NCBI GenBank assembly: GCA_965116765.1
Contig: OZ220718.1
Span: 6,429,507 to 6,493,506 of the forward strand
Direction: 5' to 3'
DNA length: 64,000 nt
From: JAJEEA01 sp965116765
Lineage (GTDB): Bacteria > Acidobacteriota > Vicinamibacteria > Vicinamibacterales > UBA8438
The notes below the pieces were generated by a model. It searched no databases. It was not told where the DNA came from and was given only the letters and a program-made list of their open reading frames with translations. This document shows positions 18,708-27,778 of this stretch, piece by piece. Each line of letters starts with the position of its first letter. Within the stretch, counting starts at the first letter, position 1. Position numbers and translations under genes: made by a program.

Positions 18708-20279
18708 TCACTGCCGCGGATTCGCGTCGCCGGGGCAGGTGGCGGTCTCGAACGCGACGACGTCTCGGGACTCCGCGCTGATCTCGACGCCGATCAGGTG
18801 GACCGCGCGGCCCGGGGCGCGGTGCTTGTCGCCGTAGCGGCGGGCCTGCAACTGCGCCAGGGCGGCGCCGCGCTCCGCGCGCTCGGCCACCTTGAACTCG
18901 AACACGTAGACGTCCGTCCCGAGCCGCACCGCCAGGTCCAGCCGGCCGCGGCTCGTGGCCTCCTCCACGGTGACGCCGTCGAGCGCGGCCTGGAACCAGG
19001 CGTAGAACACGCTCGTCCAGTAGCCCTCGTAGCGGGCTATCTCGTTCCGGCGATGCCAGTCGTGCGGGATGCCCGCCAGCAGCCGGCGGAACAGCGCCTC
19101 GACGCCCGGCCAGTCCGCCGCCGCCAGCAGCCGGCGCAGCGCGCCGGCGTCCTCGGCGGTTCGCCAGCTCGGGGCCAACGCGTCGAGCAGGCTCTCGTTC
19201 AGGCCCCGCCGCACCTCCCGGTTCGGATAGCCGAGGCGGTACAGCCGCCGGCCGTCGCGCCGCTCCGAGTCGACAATCGTCAGGTAGCCGGTCTGGAACA
19301 GCAGCGCCTCGGGCGCCATCGCCTCCACGTCGAAGGCCGACAGCAGGGCCCCGCTGGCGTGGATCTTCTCGAGATCCGGGGCCGCGAAGCCGCGGCGGAT
19401 CAGCGTGTCGACCAGGAACCGGGGCGTCGCGGTCTCGAACCAGTGCGCCTCGAACTCGCGGCTGCGGAACAGCTTGAGCAGGCCGAAGGGGTTGTAGACC
19501 CGCTCGGTCCCCAGCCAACTGTAGCCGTTGTACCAGGCGCGGATCTCGTCCCGGTCGAGGCCCGGCAGCTCCGGGGCGAAGACCGTGTCGAGGTCCGCTT
19601 CGGTGTAGCCGCAGATGGCCGAGTAGGCCGGGTCCACGGTGAGGTCGATGAGGTTGTTGAGATCGGAGAACAGGCTGACCCTGGAGAACCTGCTCACCCC
19701 GGTGATGAAGGTGAGCTCCACGAAGGCGTCGCAGTCCTTGATCGTGCCGTACAGCCCCCGCAGGTCGTCGCGGTTGGCTTTGGCCTGCTCCGGCTCGTCC
19801 AGCGCATCCAGGATAGGCTTGTCGTACTCGTCTACCAGCACGACGACTCGCCGGCCCGCCCGTTCGCTCAAGGCCTCGAGCAGGCGCCGGAAGCGTACCG
19901 GCGCGCCGCCGCCGTCCGCGGCGACACCGGCCCGTCGCGCAATGTCCTCGATTTGTGCTGTTGCGCTGTCCCCAAGGGCGCCGGGTCGCTTGAAGTTGCC
20001 GCTGCCGAAGCTGAGCCGAGCCACCGGGTGGCGCCGCGACCAGTCCCAGCCGTCGTGGACGGCCAGCCCGCGGAACAGCGGTTCGGCGCCCTCGTACAGT
20101 TCCTTGAGGGTGTCCACGAACAGGCTCTTGCCGAAACGGCGCGGGCGCGACAGGAAGTAGTGAGTGCCGTCGTCGTTTGCGAGTCGACAGGCATGGGCGG
20201 TCTTGTCCACGTAGTAGTAGCCTTCCTCCCGGATGCGGCGGAACGTCTGTATGCCGATGGGGAGTCTGCGCTTCTCCAT
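18708..20279 (-). CDS. AAA-ATPase-like protein with C-terminal PD-(D/E)XK nuclease-fold domain
   Basis: 523 residues from the ATG at 20279 (MEKRRLPIGIQTFRRIREEG). The N-terminal half is the AAA-ATPase-like domain (PF09820 type): the YYYVDKTA signature, the Walker A variant RPRRFGKSLF, and Walker B VVVLVDEYDKPIL. The C-terminal half carries the associated PD-(D/E)XK domain, with GRLDLAVRLGTDVYVFEFKV giving Asp...Glu-x-Lys, ending LIGVEIS. The family is abundant in anaerobes and acidobacteria and its role is unsettled (addiction-like or mobile). It lies 23 bases after a PQQ gene on the same strand and tail-to-tail with the AAA-HerA gene. Confidence 0.85.
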   Translation of the reverse strand: MEKRRLPIGIQTFRRIREEGYYYVDKTAHACRLANDDGTHYFLSRPRRFGKSLFVDTLKELYEGAEPLFRGLAVHDGWDWSRRHPVARLSFGSGNFKRPGALGDSATAQIEDIARRAGVAADGGGAPVRFRRLLEALSERAGRRVVVLVDEYDKPILDALDEPEQAKANRDDLRGLYGTIKDCDAFVELTFITGVSRFSRVSLFSDLNNLIDLTVDPAYSAICGYTEADLDTVFAPELPGLDRDEIRAWYNGYSWLGTERVYNPFGLLKLFRSREFEAHWFETATPRFLVDTLIRRGFAAPDLEKIHASGALLSAFDVEAMAPEALLFQTGYLTIVDSERRDGRRLYRLGYPNREVRRGLNESLLDALAPSWRTAEDAGALRRLLAAADWPGVEALFRRLLAGIPHDWHRRNEIARYEGYWTSVFYAWFQAALDGVTVEEATSRGRLDLAVRLGTDVYVFEFKVAERAERGAALAQLQARRYGDKHRAPGRAVHLIGVEISAESRDVVAFETATCPGDANPRQ

Positions 20280-20302
20280 GAGGGCCTCGTGGTGGACCGG
20301 CG

Positions 20303-22426
20303 TCAGCCGCCGGTCGCCGCCGCCGGCTCGTCCCCCTCCGCTGCCGCCCGCTCCGCCCCGGCCGGTGCATCGCCCGCGGGCAACCGGAAGGAGATGAGCC
20401 CCGGCACCTCGCCGCCGACGGTCAGCGCGATGTGCTGCACGCCGTCGAGCAGGTAGGTCATCGGCGCGCCGAGGGCCCCGGCGGGCAGGTCGATCGACGC
20501 GATCTCCGCCCCCGTCGCCTTGTCGTAGGCCACGAGGCGCGGCCCGCCGTCGCTGCCGCCCGCGGTGAGCGCATAGATCAGCAGGGTCTTCGTCAGCAGG
20601 GGGCCGCTGCGGCTGGCGTCGCCGCCGACGGGCGGCAGGTCGAGGTCGCGCAGCATGGGGTGGTTGCGGATGCGGTCGCCGTCGCCGGTGGGGACCATCC
20701 ACGCGTGCTCGCCGGTGTTCATGTCGATGGCGGTCATGCGGGTGTAGGGCGGCTTCCACAGCGGCAGCCCCCGCGGCATCACCGGGCCGGCCGAGACCGA
20801 CCGGCGGATGTAGCGCAGCGTCGACTGCTCGTGCGGCTCCGGCTCGGTGAGCTGGATGGTCGAGTGGCCGTTCGTCGACGGCACGTACAGGTAACCGGTC
20901 TCGGGGTCGACGGCCGCGCCCGACCAGCTCGCGCCGCCCCCCACCGGCGGCCGCATGATGGTGCCGCGCAGGGTCTGCGGCGTGTAGAGGGGGCCGAGCC
21001 GGAAGCCCTCGACGGCGTCGACGGCCATCTGCCGGATCTCGGGCGTGAAGTCGACGAGGTCGTCGATCGACGTGCCCTGGTACTCGAACGCGGCGGGCCG
21101 GGTGGGGAAGGGCTGGGTGGGCGACATGACCTCGTCCACGAGGTCGGTGTCGGTCGCCACCGGCAGCTCCTCGATGGGCCACACCGGCTCGCCGGTTACG
21201 CGGTCGAAGACGTAGACGAAGCCCTGCTTGCTGACCTGGGCCACCGCCTTGATCTCGCGCCCGTCGACGGTGATGTCGAGCAGGTTCGGGGCCGCGGGCA
21301 GGTCGTAGTCCCACAGCCCGTGGTGGATGGTCTGGAAGTGCCACTGCCGCTGGCCGGTCTCGACGTCGACGGCGACGATGCTTTCCGCGAACAGGTTGTC
21401 GCCGGGCCGGTGGCCGCCGTAGTAGTCGTTCGTGGGTGTGCCGACGGGCAGGTAGACCCAGCCGAGCTCCTCGTCGCCGCTCATCATCGACCAGATGTTG
21501 GTGTTGCCGCTGTAGCGCCACGACTCGTTCAGCCAGGTGTCCGACCCGAACTCGTCGGCGCTCTGGGGCACGGTGTGGAAGTCCCACCGGTGCCGCCCGG
21601 TGCGGATGTCGTAGGCGCGGGCGAAGCCGGGGGTGGCCTCGCGGGTGATGGTGCGGTCGTTGATGGTCGAGCCGACGACGATGGTGTCGTTGATGATCAT
21701 CGGCGGCGACTGCGACGAGAGGGGCAGCAGGTTCAGGACGTCGCGCTCGCCCCGGGTCGCGCGCGGCACGCCGTCGGTGAGGTCGACGCGTCCGTTGTCG
21801 CCGAAGTCGAGGTCGGGCAGCCCGGTCTTCGCATCGACGGCGAGGAGGAAGCCGTCGCCGGTGGCCCACACGATGCGGGCGTCGCCCTGGTTCTCCCAGT
21901 ACGCCACGCCGCGGTGCCGCCACTGCGCGATGGCCGGCATGCCCGACTCGTAGGCGCGCGGGTCGTGCACCCACAGGGTCTCGCCGGTGCGGGCGTCGAT
22001 GGCCGCGGCTCGATACAGGGGCGTGCTGAGATAGAGGACCCCGTCGACGATGAGCGGCGTCGCCACCAGCGAGCGGATGGTCGGCCGGGCTCGCGTCTGC
22101 CGCACCCCGTCCCACGCCGTCCACAGGTCGGGCTCGTCCCCCTGCAGGATGTCGAAGAGGGTGTCGGCCGCGACCAGCGAGTCGCCGCCGGGGGTGGAGC
22201 GGACGAGGTGCGCGTCGACCGACGTCCAGTGCCAGCGCACCTCGAGGTCGGCGAAGTTCCCGGCCGTGATCTGGTCGAGCGGCGAGTACTTCGTGCTGCC
22301 GCTGTCGCCCGCGTAGCTGCGCCACTCGCCGCCGGCCGGCGCGCCGTACTGCGCCTCGGCCGGGACCCCGGCCAGACACGCCGCCGCTATGAGCGCCCCC
22401 ATCGTCAGTGCACCGATCCATCGCAT
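20303..22426 (-). CDS. Secreted PQQ-dependent dehydrogenase (quinoprotein, large form)
   Basis: 707 residues with a signal peptide (MRWIGALTMGALIAAACLAG...AEA). It has propeller blades typical of PQQ enzymes: STKYSPLDQITAGNF, AAAIDARTGETLWVHDP, AIDMNTGEHAWMVP and VAYDKATGAEIASIDLP. Other conserved pieces are HHGLWDYDLPAAPNLLDI and YYGGHRPGDNLFAES. The length and HHGLWDYD resemble glucose-dehydrogenase-type quinoproteins without the membrane domain. Start MRWIGA is shared with the 28-30 kb paralogue, supporting this ATG. A longer in-frame extension upstream overlaps the divergent yefM-like gene and is rejected. Confidence 0.88.
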   Translation of the reverse strand: MRWIGALTMGALIAAACLAGVPAEAQYGAPAGGEWRSYAGDSGSTKYSPLDQITAGNFADLEVRWHWTSVDAHLVRSTPGGDSLVAADTLFDILQGDEPDLWTAWDGVRQTRARPTIRSLVATPLIVDGVLYLSTPLYRAAAIDARTGETLWVHDPRAYESGMPAIAQWRHRGVAYWENQGDARIVWATGDGFLLAVDAKTGLPDLDFGDNGRVDLTDGVPRATRGERDVLNLLPLSSQSPPMIINDTIVVGSTINDRTITREATPGFARAYDIRTGRHRWDFHTVPQSADEFGSDTWLNESWRYSGNTNIWSMMSGDEELGWVYLPVGTPTNDYYGGHRPGDNLFAESIVAVDVETGQRQWHFQTIHHGLWDYDLPAAPNLLDITVDGREIKAVAQVSKQGFVYVFDRVTGEPVWPIEELPVATDTDLVDEVMSPTQPFPTRPAAFEYQGTSIDDLVDFTPEIRQMAVDAVEGFRLGPLYTPQTLRGTIMRPPVGGGASWSGAAVDPETGYLYVPSTNGHSTIQLTEPEPHEQSTLRYIRRSVSAGPVMPRGLPLWKPPYTRMTAIDMNTGEHAWMVPTGDGDRIRNHPMLRDLDLPPVGGDASRSGPLLTKTLLIYALTAGGSDGGPRLVAYDKATGAEIASIDLPAGALGAPMTYLLDGVQHIALTVGGEVPGLISFRLPAGDAPAGAERAAAEGDEPAAATGG

Positions 22427-22475
22427 CGTCGACACCTCGGGATTTCTGTTCGGTCGCCTCGTACCATATTCTGTA

Positions 22476-22486
22476 CCGACGGTCGG
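22476..22486. promoter_or_regulatory. Possible YefM operator
   Basis: CCGAC-G-GTCGG palindrome directly after a TGTACC, between the divergent PQQ gene and the yefM-like start. YefM operators are known to contain TGTACA cores; this site has TGTACC, so the match is imperfect. It sits just before the ribosome site (GGAGG). Confidence 0.3.
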
Positions 22487-22499
22487 CGGAGGCGAAGCC

Positions 22500-22733
22500 A
22501 TGGTTACCATCACGTACTCGGATGCTCGGGCAAACCTCGCGAAGACGATGGACCGCGTCTGCGACGATCGCGCCCCGGTCGCCATCACGCGCAGGAACGG
22601 CGGGGCCGTCGTCATGCTGTCATTGCACGATTACGAGGGCCTCGCGGAAACCGCCTACCTGCTGAGGAGTCCTGCGAACGCGCGGCGTCTGCTGGAGTCG
22701 ATCGAAGAGCTGAGGGCCGGTCACCACGACTGA
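22500..22733 (+). CDS. YefM/Phd-family antitoxin without a toxin gene
   Basis: 77 residues. MVTITYSDARANLAKTMDRVCDDRAPVAITRRNGG followed by VMLSLHDYEGLAETAYLL is a near-textbook YefM antitoxin: an N-terminal Phd/YefM DNA-binding domain and the LxDYE...ETxYLL toxin-binding start. The C-terminus is normal (LLESIEELRAG). The expected YoeB toxin gene should follow within a few bases, but the next gene, 67 bases on, encodes a secreted protein. It is therefore an orphan. GGAGG lies upstream at suitable spacing. Confidence 0.85.
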   Translation: MVTITYSDARANLAKTMDRVCDDRAPVAITRRNGGAVVMLSLHDYEGLAETAYLLRSPANARRLLESIEELRAGHHD

Positions 22734-22800
22734 CGTGGTCACCGAACGCGGTCGTTGCGCGCACCGTACCTGCGCGCAACGTAACTTGGAGGGAGAGACG

Positions 22801-23751
22801 ATGACTCGTGGCTGGCCGGCAGTGGGACTGCTTGGCGCCCTGCTCTTGTGGCCGGCCGGGCCGGCGTCGGCCCAGACGGCGGACACGCCGCGGACGCCCT
22901 GGGGCACTCCGGATCTCGGGGGCGTCTGGGACTACCGCTCCGCCACCCCGATGGCGCGGCCGGAGGAGTTCGGCGACCGGGCGGTGATGACCGAGGAGGA
23001 GGCGGCGGCGCTTGCGCGCCGGTCGGCCGACCTGTTCGAGTCGATCGACAGCGGGGAGACGGTGCCCGGCCACGAGATACACACCCGGGTATTCCTCGAC
23101 TTCGGCACGGAACCCGTTCCGGACCGGCGCACCTCGCTCATCGTCGACCCGCCGAACGGCCGCCATCCGCCCACCGTGGACGGCGCGGACGAGCGCCGCG
23201 CCGCCGTCGCCGGCTCGTTCGGCCCCGGGCCCTTCGACTCGTGGGAGGACCTGAACCTGATGGACCGCTGCCTCGGCACCATCGGCTTCCCCATCGTGCC
23301 CGGCCCCTACAACAACAACGTGCAGGTCTTCCAGACCCCCGACCACGTCGCCATCCTCGCCGAGAGCATGCACTTCGTGCGCATCGTCCCCCTCGACGGG
23401 AGTCCCCGCAGCGGCCTCGCCCAGTTCGGCGGCAACGGCCGCGGCCGCTGGGAGGGGGACACGCTGGTCGTCGAGTCGATGCACTTCGACGGCGAGCTGA
23501 CGATGATCGGCAGCGAGCCGCGCCGCCTCGTCGAGCGCTTCACCCGCGAGGGCGACATCCTCCAGTACGAGTTCACGGTCGACGACCCCGCCATCTGGCA
23601 GGCCCCGTGGACGGCCCGGGTGCCGCTGCGGAAGACCGAGGGACCGGTGTTCGAGTACGCCTGCCACGAGGGCAACTACGGCCTGGTGAACATCCTCTCG
23701 GCCGCGCGGGCCGAGGAGCGGGCGGCGGCCGAGGCTTCGGACCCGCGATAG
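22801..23751 (+). CDS. Secreted acidobacterial-type protein of unknown function, paralogue 1 of 3
   Basis: 316 residues with a signal peptide (MTRGWPAVGLLGALLLWPAG...SAQ). It shares a full-length plan with genes at 41975 and 58029: PRTPWGTPDLGGVWDYRSATP, LIVDPPNGRHP, a DRCLG segment with one Cys, VFQTPDHVAILAE, IVPLDGSPR, RGRWEGDTLVVES and FEYACHEGNYG. Alternating short beta strands suggest a beta-rich fold. The invariant Cys-His-Glu of ACHEGNY might bind a metal or ligand, but no function is known to me. A strong ribosome site (GGAGGGAGAG) precedes the ATG. Confidence 0.8.
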   Translation: MTRGWPAVGLLGALLLWPAGPASAQTADTPRTPWGTPDLGGVWDYRSATPMARPEEFGDRAVMTEEEAAALARRSADLFESIDSGETVPGHEIHTRVFLDFGTEPVPDRRTSLIVDPPNGRHPPTVDGADERRAAVAGSFGPGPFDSWEDLNLMDRCLGTIGFPIVPGPYNNNVQVFQTPDHVAILAESMHFVRIVPLDGSPRSGLAQFGGNGRGRWEGDTLVVESMHFDGELTMIGSEPRRLVERFTREGDILQYEFTVDDPAIWQAPWTARVPLRKTEGPVFEYACHEGNYGLVNILSAARAEERAAAEASDPR

Positions 23752-23830
23752 GGCGCAGCCCGCGGAGCGCGACGACACCCGGGTCCCGGCACGCCCTGCT
23801 CGATGAACCTTCGAGCGCTTCCTCCGCGCC

Positions 23831-24388
23831 TCAATCGTCGTAGGAGACCCGGGTCAGCGAGCGCTCGTACCAGCCGTCGCCGGCCGGATCGAAGGTGTTC
23901 ATCTCCATCAGCTCGCCGCCGAAGACGTGAAGCGTCACGCACGGCCGGTCGGTGAGGTCGTTCGTCAGCGAGTGGTACTCGAAGGGCGGGATCAGGAAGT
24001 TGGCGTCGCCCGCGACGACCCGGTGCGACTCCACCGGGGCGAACCGGCAACGGTGGGCCTCCTCCTTGAGCGGTGCGTACTGCGTCACCTCCAGCTCGCC
24101 TTCGAGGACTCCCTCGACGCTCCACAGGTTGGGGTGGTCGTGAATCGGGGTTCCCTGACCGGGGGCCCAGGCGAGCACGAGGGCCGTGTAGCGGCGAGCC
24201 GGGTCGCGGTGCAGCAGCCGCCTCGCGTAGCGGTCCGGGCGGGTGCGCCGGAAACGCTCGTCGAGCTGGAGCCGCCCGGGCGCGTTCTCGATCTCGTGCT
24301 GCACGGCCAGGGTCACGGCCTCGACGTCCCCGACGCTGACGGCGGCATCGAGCCGCCGTACGAACTCGTCTGCTCCCATGACGCTCAT
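23831..24388 (-). CDS. Cysteine-dioxygenase-family thiol dioxygenase
   Basis: 185 residues from the ATG at 24388, with GGAGG six bases upstream. Cupin motif 1 is PIHDHPNLWSVEGVLEGELEV, with the two metal His in HDH. The third His is in FEYHSLTND, and a later RPCVTLHVFGGEL strand closes the barrel. Known members add O2 to cysteine (or a related thiol) to give the sulfinate, using Fe(II). The Cys that crosslinks to Tyr in mammalian enzymes is not evident, as is usual in bacteria. Alternative substrates such as 3-mercaptopropionate are possible. The window also encodes sulfite oxidation. Confidence 0.82.
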   Translation of the reverse strand: MSVMGADEFVRRLDAAVSVGDVEAVTLAVQHEIENAPGRLQLDERFRRTRPDRYARRLLHRDPARRYTALVLAWAPGQGTPIHDHPNLWSVEGVLEGELEVTQYAPLKEEAHRCRFAPVESHRVVAGDANFLIPPFEYHSLTNDLTDRPCVTLHVFGGELMEMNTFDPAGDGWYERSLTRVSYDD

Positions 24389-24591
24389 CGCCGACCTCCG
24401 TCGAGTCGCGGGGCCCCGCCCGCCCGGCCGAATCCGGCGCGAGGCCTGGCACCGCGGATCACTTGGCAGTCTAACCGACGTGGACGCCTGCGGGGGACGA
24501 TGATGCACGACAGGCCGTCCGCGTGCCGATGGCGCCCGGGAAGCGCCAGCGGGCCGGGGTCCCGCCGAAGTCGGCTACCTGGCCCGCCAAT

Positions 24592-24661
24592 CGTCGCTGC
24601 GGTTCCGCATGGCGCCCAACCAGACCTCCAGGAGTCGGCGCGGTTCCACGGCGCAGACTCC
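24592..24661 (+). repeat. Dispersed two-hairpin repeat, copy C
   Basis: Diverged copy of the 7.7-kb repeats. The core GGCGCCCAACCAGACC is kept, followed by AGGAGTC (24630-24636) pairing with GACTCC (24656-24661). It lies about 80 bases past the stop codon of the minus-strand hydrolase gene. The remainder of the 24389-24741 gap holds nothing I recognise. Confidence 0.65.
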
Positions 24662-24741
24662 GGACGACAGCAGCCGGCCTGCACCGGGGTTGCAGGAGGC
24701 GGCACCGATCGATGGCCCGGGGCTCGCCGCTCGGCGCGCTC

Positions 24742-26808
24742 TCACCGCAGCACGTCGCTCTCCTCCGCCATCCGGACGAGCACCTCGGCGTCCTCGGGCA
24801 GCAGGAGACGGCGAGCGACCGACTCGTCGGCGGCGCGCCGTACCGCGGCGACGAAGCCGGCGTGGTCGCCGTAGCGCTCCTCGAGCGACAGCCGCGGATC
24901 GCCGTTCGCCATCCGCTCCGCGCGGGTCCGGGCAAAGGGGAAGAACGACCCCGTCAGCGAGCAGAGGTCGCGTCCGCGGGGGCCGGCCGCGTGCAGGTTC
25001 CAGCCGGTGTTGGTGCCGACCGGCGTCATGACGTCCACGGTGTGGATGCCGGCGACGTCGTGCCCGTCGCGGTCCGTCGTCGGCACGAGCACCTGGTACG
25101 AGCCGCCGCGCGTCGGCGGCAGCACCGTCTGCCGGCCGCCCCCGGCGCCGAACGTGGGGCCGAAGCCGAGCGCGTCGAGCCCGTTCACCCGCGTCGGGAA
25201 GGCGACGCCGGGAATGGCCGGGAACGTGCGCGCCACCTCGTCGACGGTGGCCAGCGTCCCGCGGCGCACGTCGGGGTAGGCGCTCGGGGGCGGCTCGATG
25301 CCGCGGTCGGCCCAGTCGTCGAGGGCGACGAGAAGGGCGCGCATCGCCGGGGCCGCGCTCCGGTAGGTGTTCGTCACGTACGCGCAGGCCCCGCGCGCCG
25401 TCGGCATCGCCCCGACCCCCGCCGCCCCGCCGTGGGGATGGCTCGCAAGCAGGTAGAAGCGGACGTTGTCGGGCACCGGCACCGGGTCGCCGTGCCCGTC
25501 GTGGACGTTCAGCGACGCCTTCATCTGCCAGAACTCGTTGCTCGTGTCGACGTGGAAGACGAGGGGGTCGGTGGCGGGCCGCTTGAGGATGCCGTCGCGC
25601 ACGTTCGTCACCGGGTCGGTGGTCACCGCGTAGGTCAGCGGCGGGACCGACTGCGACGTGAAGTCGGTCGTCCGGTCCTGGCGCGAGTAGATGTTCGGGT
25701 CGGCGAACTCGACGTTGGCGAACAACCGGTGCGTTCCCGGGATGTGGATGCGCACGGCGTCGAACACCCGGCGGTGCGCCTCGTCCTCGTTGAAGCCGAG
25801 GTAGAGCCAGTCGCGCAGGTACATCCCCGTCGACGAGATGCCGAGCCCGTAGGCGCGGCGGATGCCGGTGGCGTCGGCGCTCGCGGCGAGGGGGTTCGGC
25901 GTCCCCGCGTCGCCGGCCGTCTCGTAGCGCAGGAACGAGGCGACGTCCCGGGTGACCGCGTAGCCGAGGCCCATGACCCACGGGTTCTTCGCGGGGTAGA
26001 TCAGCTCGTACACCTTGTCGGGGTCGAACCCGTCGAAGAGGCAGATGTCGGTGGTCGAGGGCGCGAGCGACGCCTCGCCCGACGGACACGTCCCGAACGC
26101 CCAGCCGTCGGCCGCGACCGGCCGGCGCTCGCCGTCGATGGCGTCGCGGACGGTGAGGGTGGAGTGTGCGGTGTCGGTGTCGGCCGTCTCGTAGCTCACG
26201 AACCGGTCGTTCCCCTTGAGGGGGAGGGTGTGGGTGACGGCCCCCGACGCCGTCGGGTCCGACGGGTACTCGATGCGGATGCGCGAGACGATGGGGCTGC
26301 CGTCGGCCTGCACCGCCACCGGCAGGTTGGCCCCGAGCCGCGTCGCCGTCGTCACGACGTCGCCGGCCCACCCCGCGTCCACCAGGGTGTAGCCGAGGCG
26401 GAAGAACAGCCCGTCGTCGGCGCCGGGACCGGTCGAGGGGAAGGTGTGGAAGCCGAGCTCGATGGCGTTCCCGCGGTTGTTGATGCCGTACAGCAGCTTC
26501 CCGTTGCCGCGCGCCATGTCGACCGGCTTGACGATGAAGAACGGCGCGCTGAACTCGACCATCCCCCGCTCGTTGCGCGGCGCGCGGTGGAGGTTGACGA
26601 TCACCGCGTTCAGCGGATCGTCCGGGTCGACCTCCATGTGCACGGTGCCGTCCAGGCGCTCGAACGGACCCACGTCGCCGAACGCCTCTCCGCCGGCGTA
26701 CGGCGTCGTCCGCTCCACGACGATTCGCACTACCCGCGCGTCCGCCGCCGGCGCCGCCAGGGCGGCCAGCAGACTGCCCAGAACCACCAGTGTGAACGTT
26801 CGTCTCAT
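24742..26808 (-). CDS. Secreted alpha/beta-hydrolase-domain protein
   Basis: 688 residues with a signal peptide (MRRTFTLVVLGSLLAALAAP...ADA). It matches the large 'alpha/beta hydrolase domain' family common in acidobacteria: VERTTPYAGGEAFGDVGPFERLDG, LLYGINNRGN, and a nucleophile elbow GLGISSTGMYLRDW (Ser within GISSTG), then FHVDTSNEFW. The C-terminal part keeps PTRGGSYQVLVPTTDRDGHD. The start is the ATG at 26808, with GGAGG eight bases upstream; an earlier in-frame ATG at 26823 would overlap that site. Likely an esterase-like enzyme acting outside the cytoplasm; substrate unknown. Confidence 0.82.
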   Translation of the reverse strand: MRRTFTLVVLGSLLAALAAPAADARVVRIVVERTTPYAGGEAFGDVGPFERLDGTVHMEVDPDDPLNAVIVNLHRAPRNERGMVEFSAPFFIVKPVDMARGNGKLLYGINNRGNAIELGFHTFPSTGPGADDGLFFRLGYTLVDAGWAGDVVTTATRLGANLPVAVQADGSPIVSRIRIEYPSDPTASGAVTHTLPLKGNDRFVSYETADTDTAHSTLTVRDAIDGERRPVAADGWAFGTCPSGEASLAPSTTDICLFDGFDPDKVYELIYPAKNPWVMGLGYAVTRDVASFLRYETAGDAGTPNPLAASADATGIRRAYGLGISSTGMYLRDWLYLGFNEDEAHRRVFDAVRIHIPGTHRLFANVEFADPNIYSRQDRTTDFTSQSVPPLTYAVTTDPVTNVRDGILKRPATDPLVFHVDTSNEFWQMKASLNVHDGHGDPVPVPDNVRFYLLASHPHGGAAGVGAMPTARGACAYVTNTYRSAAPAMRALLVALDDWADRGIEPPPSAYPDVRRGTLATVDEVARTFPAIPGVAFPTRVNGLDALGFGPTFGAGGGRQTVLPPTRGGSYQVLVPTTDRDGHDVAGIHTVDVMTPVGTNTGWNLHAAGPRGRDLCSLTGSFFPFARTRAERMANGDPRLSLEERYGDHAGFVAAVRRAADESVARRLLLPEDAEVLVRMAEESDVLR

Positions 26809-26831
26809 CGCTGCGCCCTCCATGCCCGCTA

Positions 26832-26913
26832 GCCCGCCCATCGTCGCCTTCGGCTCCGCTGGGCGCCCAACCAACCCTCCAGGAGTCCGCGCTGTTCCAC
26901 GGCGCAGACTCCT
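26832..26913 (+). repeat. Dispersed two-hairpin repeat, copy D
   Basis: Almost identical to copies A and B: a GCCCA...TGGGC hairpin, the spacer CGCCCAACCAACCCT, then AGGAGTC...GACTCCT. Its last bases overlap the TAG of the next minus-strand gene (26914-26912), so the repeat contributes to that gene's stop codon. Confidence 0.75.
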
Positions 26914-27322
26914 AGGGCCTCGCGCGATACCGGGTTTCGGTGCAACTGCTGAAATCGATGACCCCCGCCATCCTCTGCTGCAGGGCGCGGAACTCGTCGT
27001 CGCCCATCAGGATCTCGTTGAAGTCCTGGCGCATGTCCTCGTCGGGGTGCCGCTCACTGAAGAGCATCTGGTTGACCGGCCGCTCGATGTTCTGAAAGCC
27101 CGTCATCCAGCGGCCTGTTCTCGCCGACATCTCGGCGCCGGGGTACCTTCCCTCGACGATGTCGACCATCTCCCGCGCCAGGGCCTCGGCGGCCGCCTCC
27201 CGGCCCGGCACGATGTTGCAGACGCGCTGGAAGACCATCGGCGGTTCGTCCTGCCGGGCGGTCGCTCCCTGCAGGGTCCCCGCGACGCCGAGCAACGCGA
27301 TGCCGATGATGACGGTCTTCAT
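26912..27322 (-). CDS. Small secreted protein of unknown function
   Basis: 136 residues with a signal peptide (MKTVIIGIALLGVAGTLQGATA). The mature part (VFQRVCNIVPGREAAAEALAREM, ARTGRWMTGFQNIERPVNQMLFSE, ALQQRMAGVIDFSSCTET) looks like one ferredoxin-like alpha/beta barrel unit, reminiscent of NIPSNAP or dimeric alpha-beta barrel proteins, with two Cys that could form a disulfide. I cannot assign a family. It precedes the alpha/beta hydrolase gene on the same strand with repeat D between them. Confidence 0.65.
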   Translation of the reverse strand: MKTVIIGIALLGVAGTLQGATARQDEPPMVFQRVCNIVPGREAAAEALAREMVDIVEGRYPGAEMSARTGRWMTGFQNIERPVNQMLFSERHPDEDMRQDFNEILMGDDEFRALQQRMAGVIDFSSCTETRYRARP

Positions 27323-27341
27323 GGTGATGCTCCCGGGATGA

Positions 27342-27731
27342 TCACGACCAGAGGACGGGCGCGGGGTACCGTGCGATCAGCGGGTCCGGCGTCACTATCG
27401 TCATTCCGCGGAGGATCGCCTGCGATACCAGGCCGCGGTCGAACGGATCCCGGTGGTGCGCGGGCAGCAGCCCGTCGTGCGCGCCGTCCCTCTCGTCGAA
27501 CGGCAGCGGCTCGATGCGCAGCCGCGCGCGGCGACTGGCGACGAACCGTTGCGGCGCGTCGGGCAGCGGCATCCGGCCGAGCCGATGCTTGATCGTGATT
27601 TCCCACACCGAGAGGGCGCTGAGGTAAACGGTGTTGGACGGGGCGCGGCACTCGGTCCGGGCGCGCGGCGGCAGCCGTGGATCGTCGGCCACCAACCAGA
27701 GAAACGTGCACGTGTCGAGCAGGAGGGTCAC
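27342..27731 (-). CDS. PIN-domain toxin (VapC-like)
   Basis: 129 residues from GTG at 27731, with GGGAG eight bases upstream. The PIN core is VTLLLDTCTFLWLVADDP (first Asp), VYLSALSVWEITIKHRLGR (Glu) and HHRDPFDRGLVSQAI (DPFDR, the later acidic site), then MTIVTPD. This DTCTFLW...HRDPFDR subtype usually partners a Phd/YefM-type antitoxin, which lies immediately upstream here. A GTG at 27782 overlapping the antitoxin stop would add an implausible N-terminus. Expected activity: RNA cleavage. Confidence 0.85.
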   Translation of the reverse strand: MTLLLDTCTFLWLVADDPRLPPRARTECRAPSNTVYLSALSVWEITIKHRLGRMPLPDAPQRFVASRRARLRIEPLPFDERDGAHDGLLPAHHRDPFDRGLVSQAILRGMTIVTPDPLIARYPAPVLWS

Positions 27732-27778
27732 GGCGCCTCTCCCTGCCAGGCCATCTGCGGACCCTCCCCGCGCACGCG

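Noticed and set aside
20280..22615. Extension of the 20303 quinoprotein to 22615 and a second long minus frame through it
   Set aside because: The extension overlaps the yefM-like gene and its promoter; the ATG at 22426 gives a signal peptide shared with the 28-kb paralogue.
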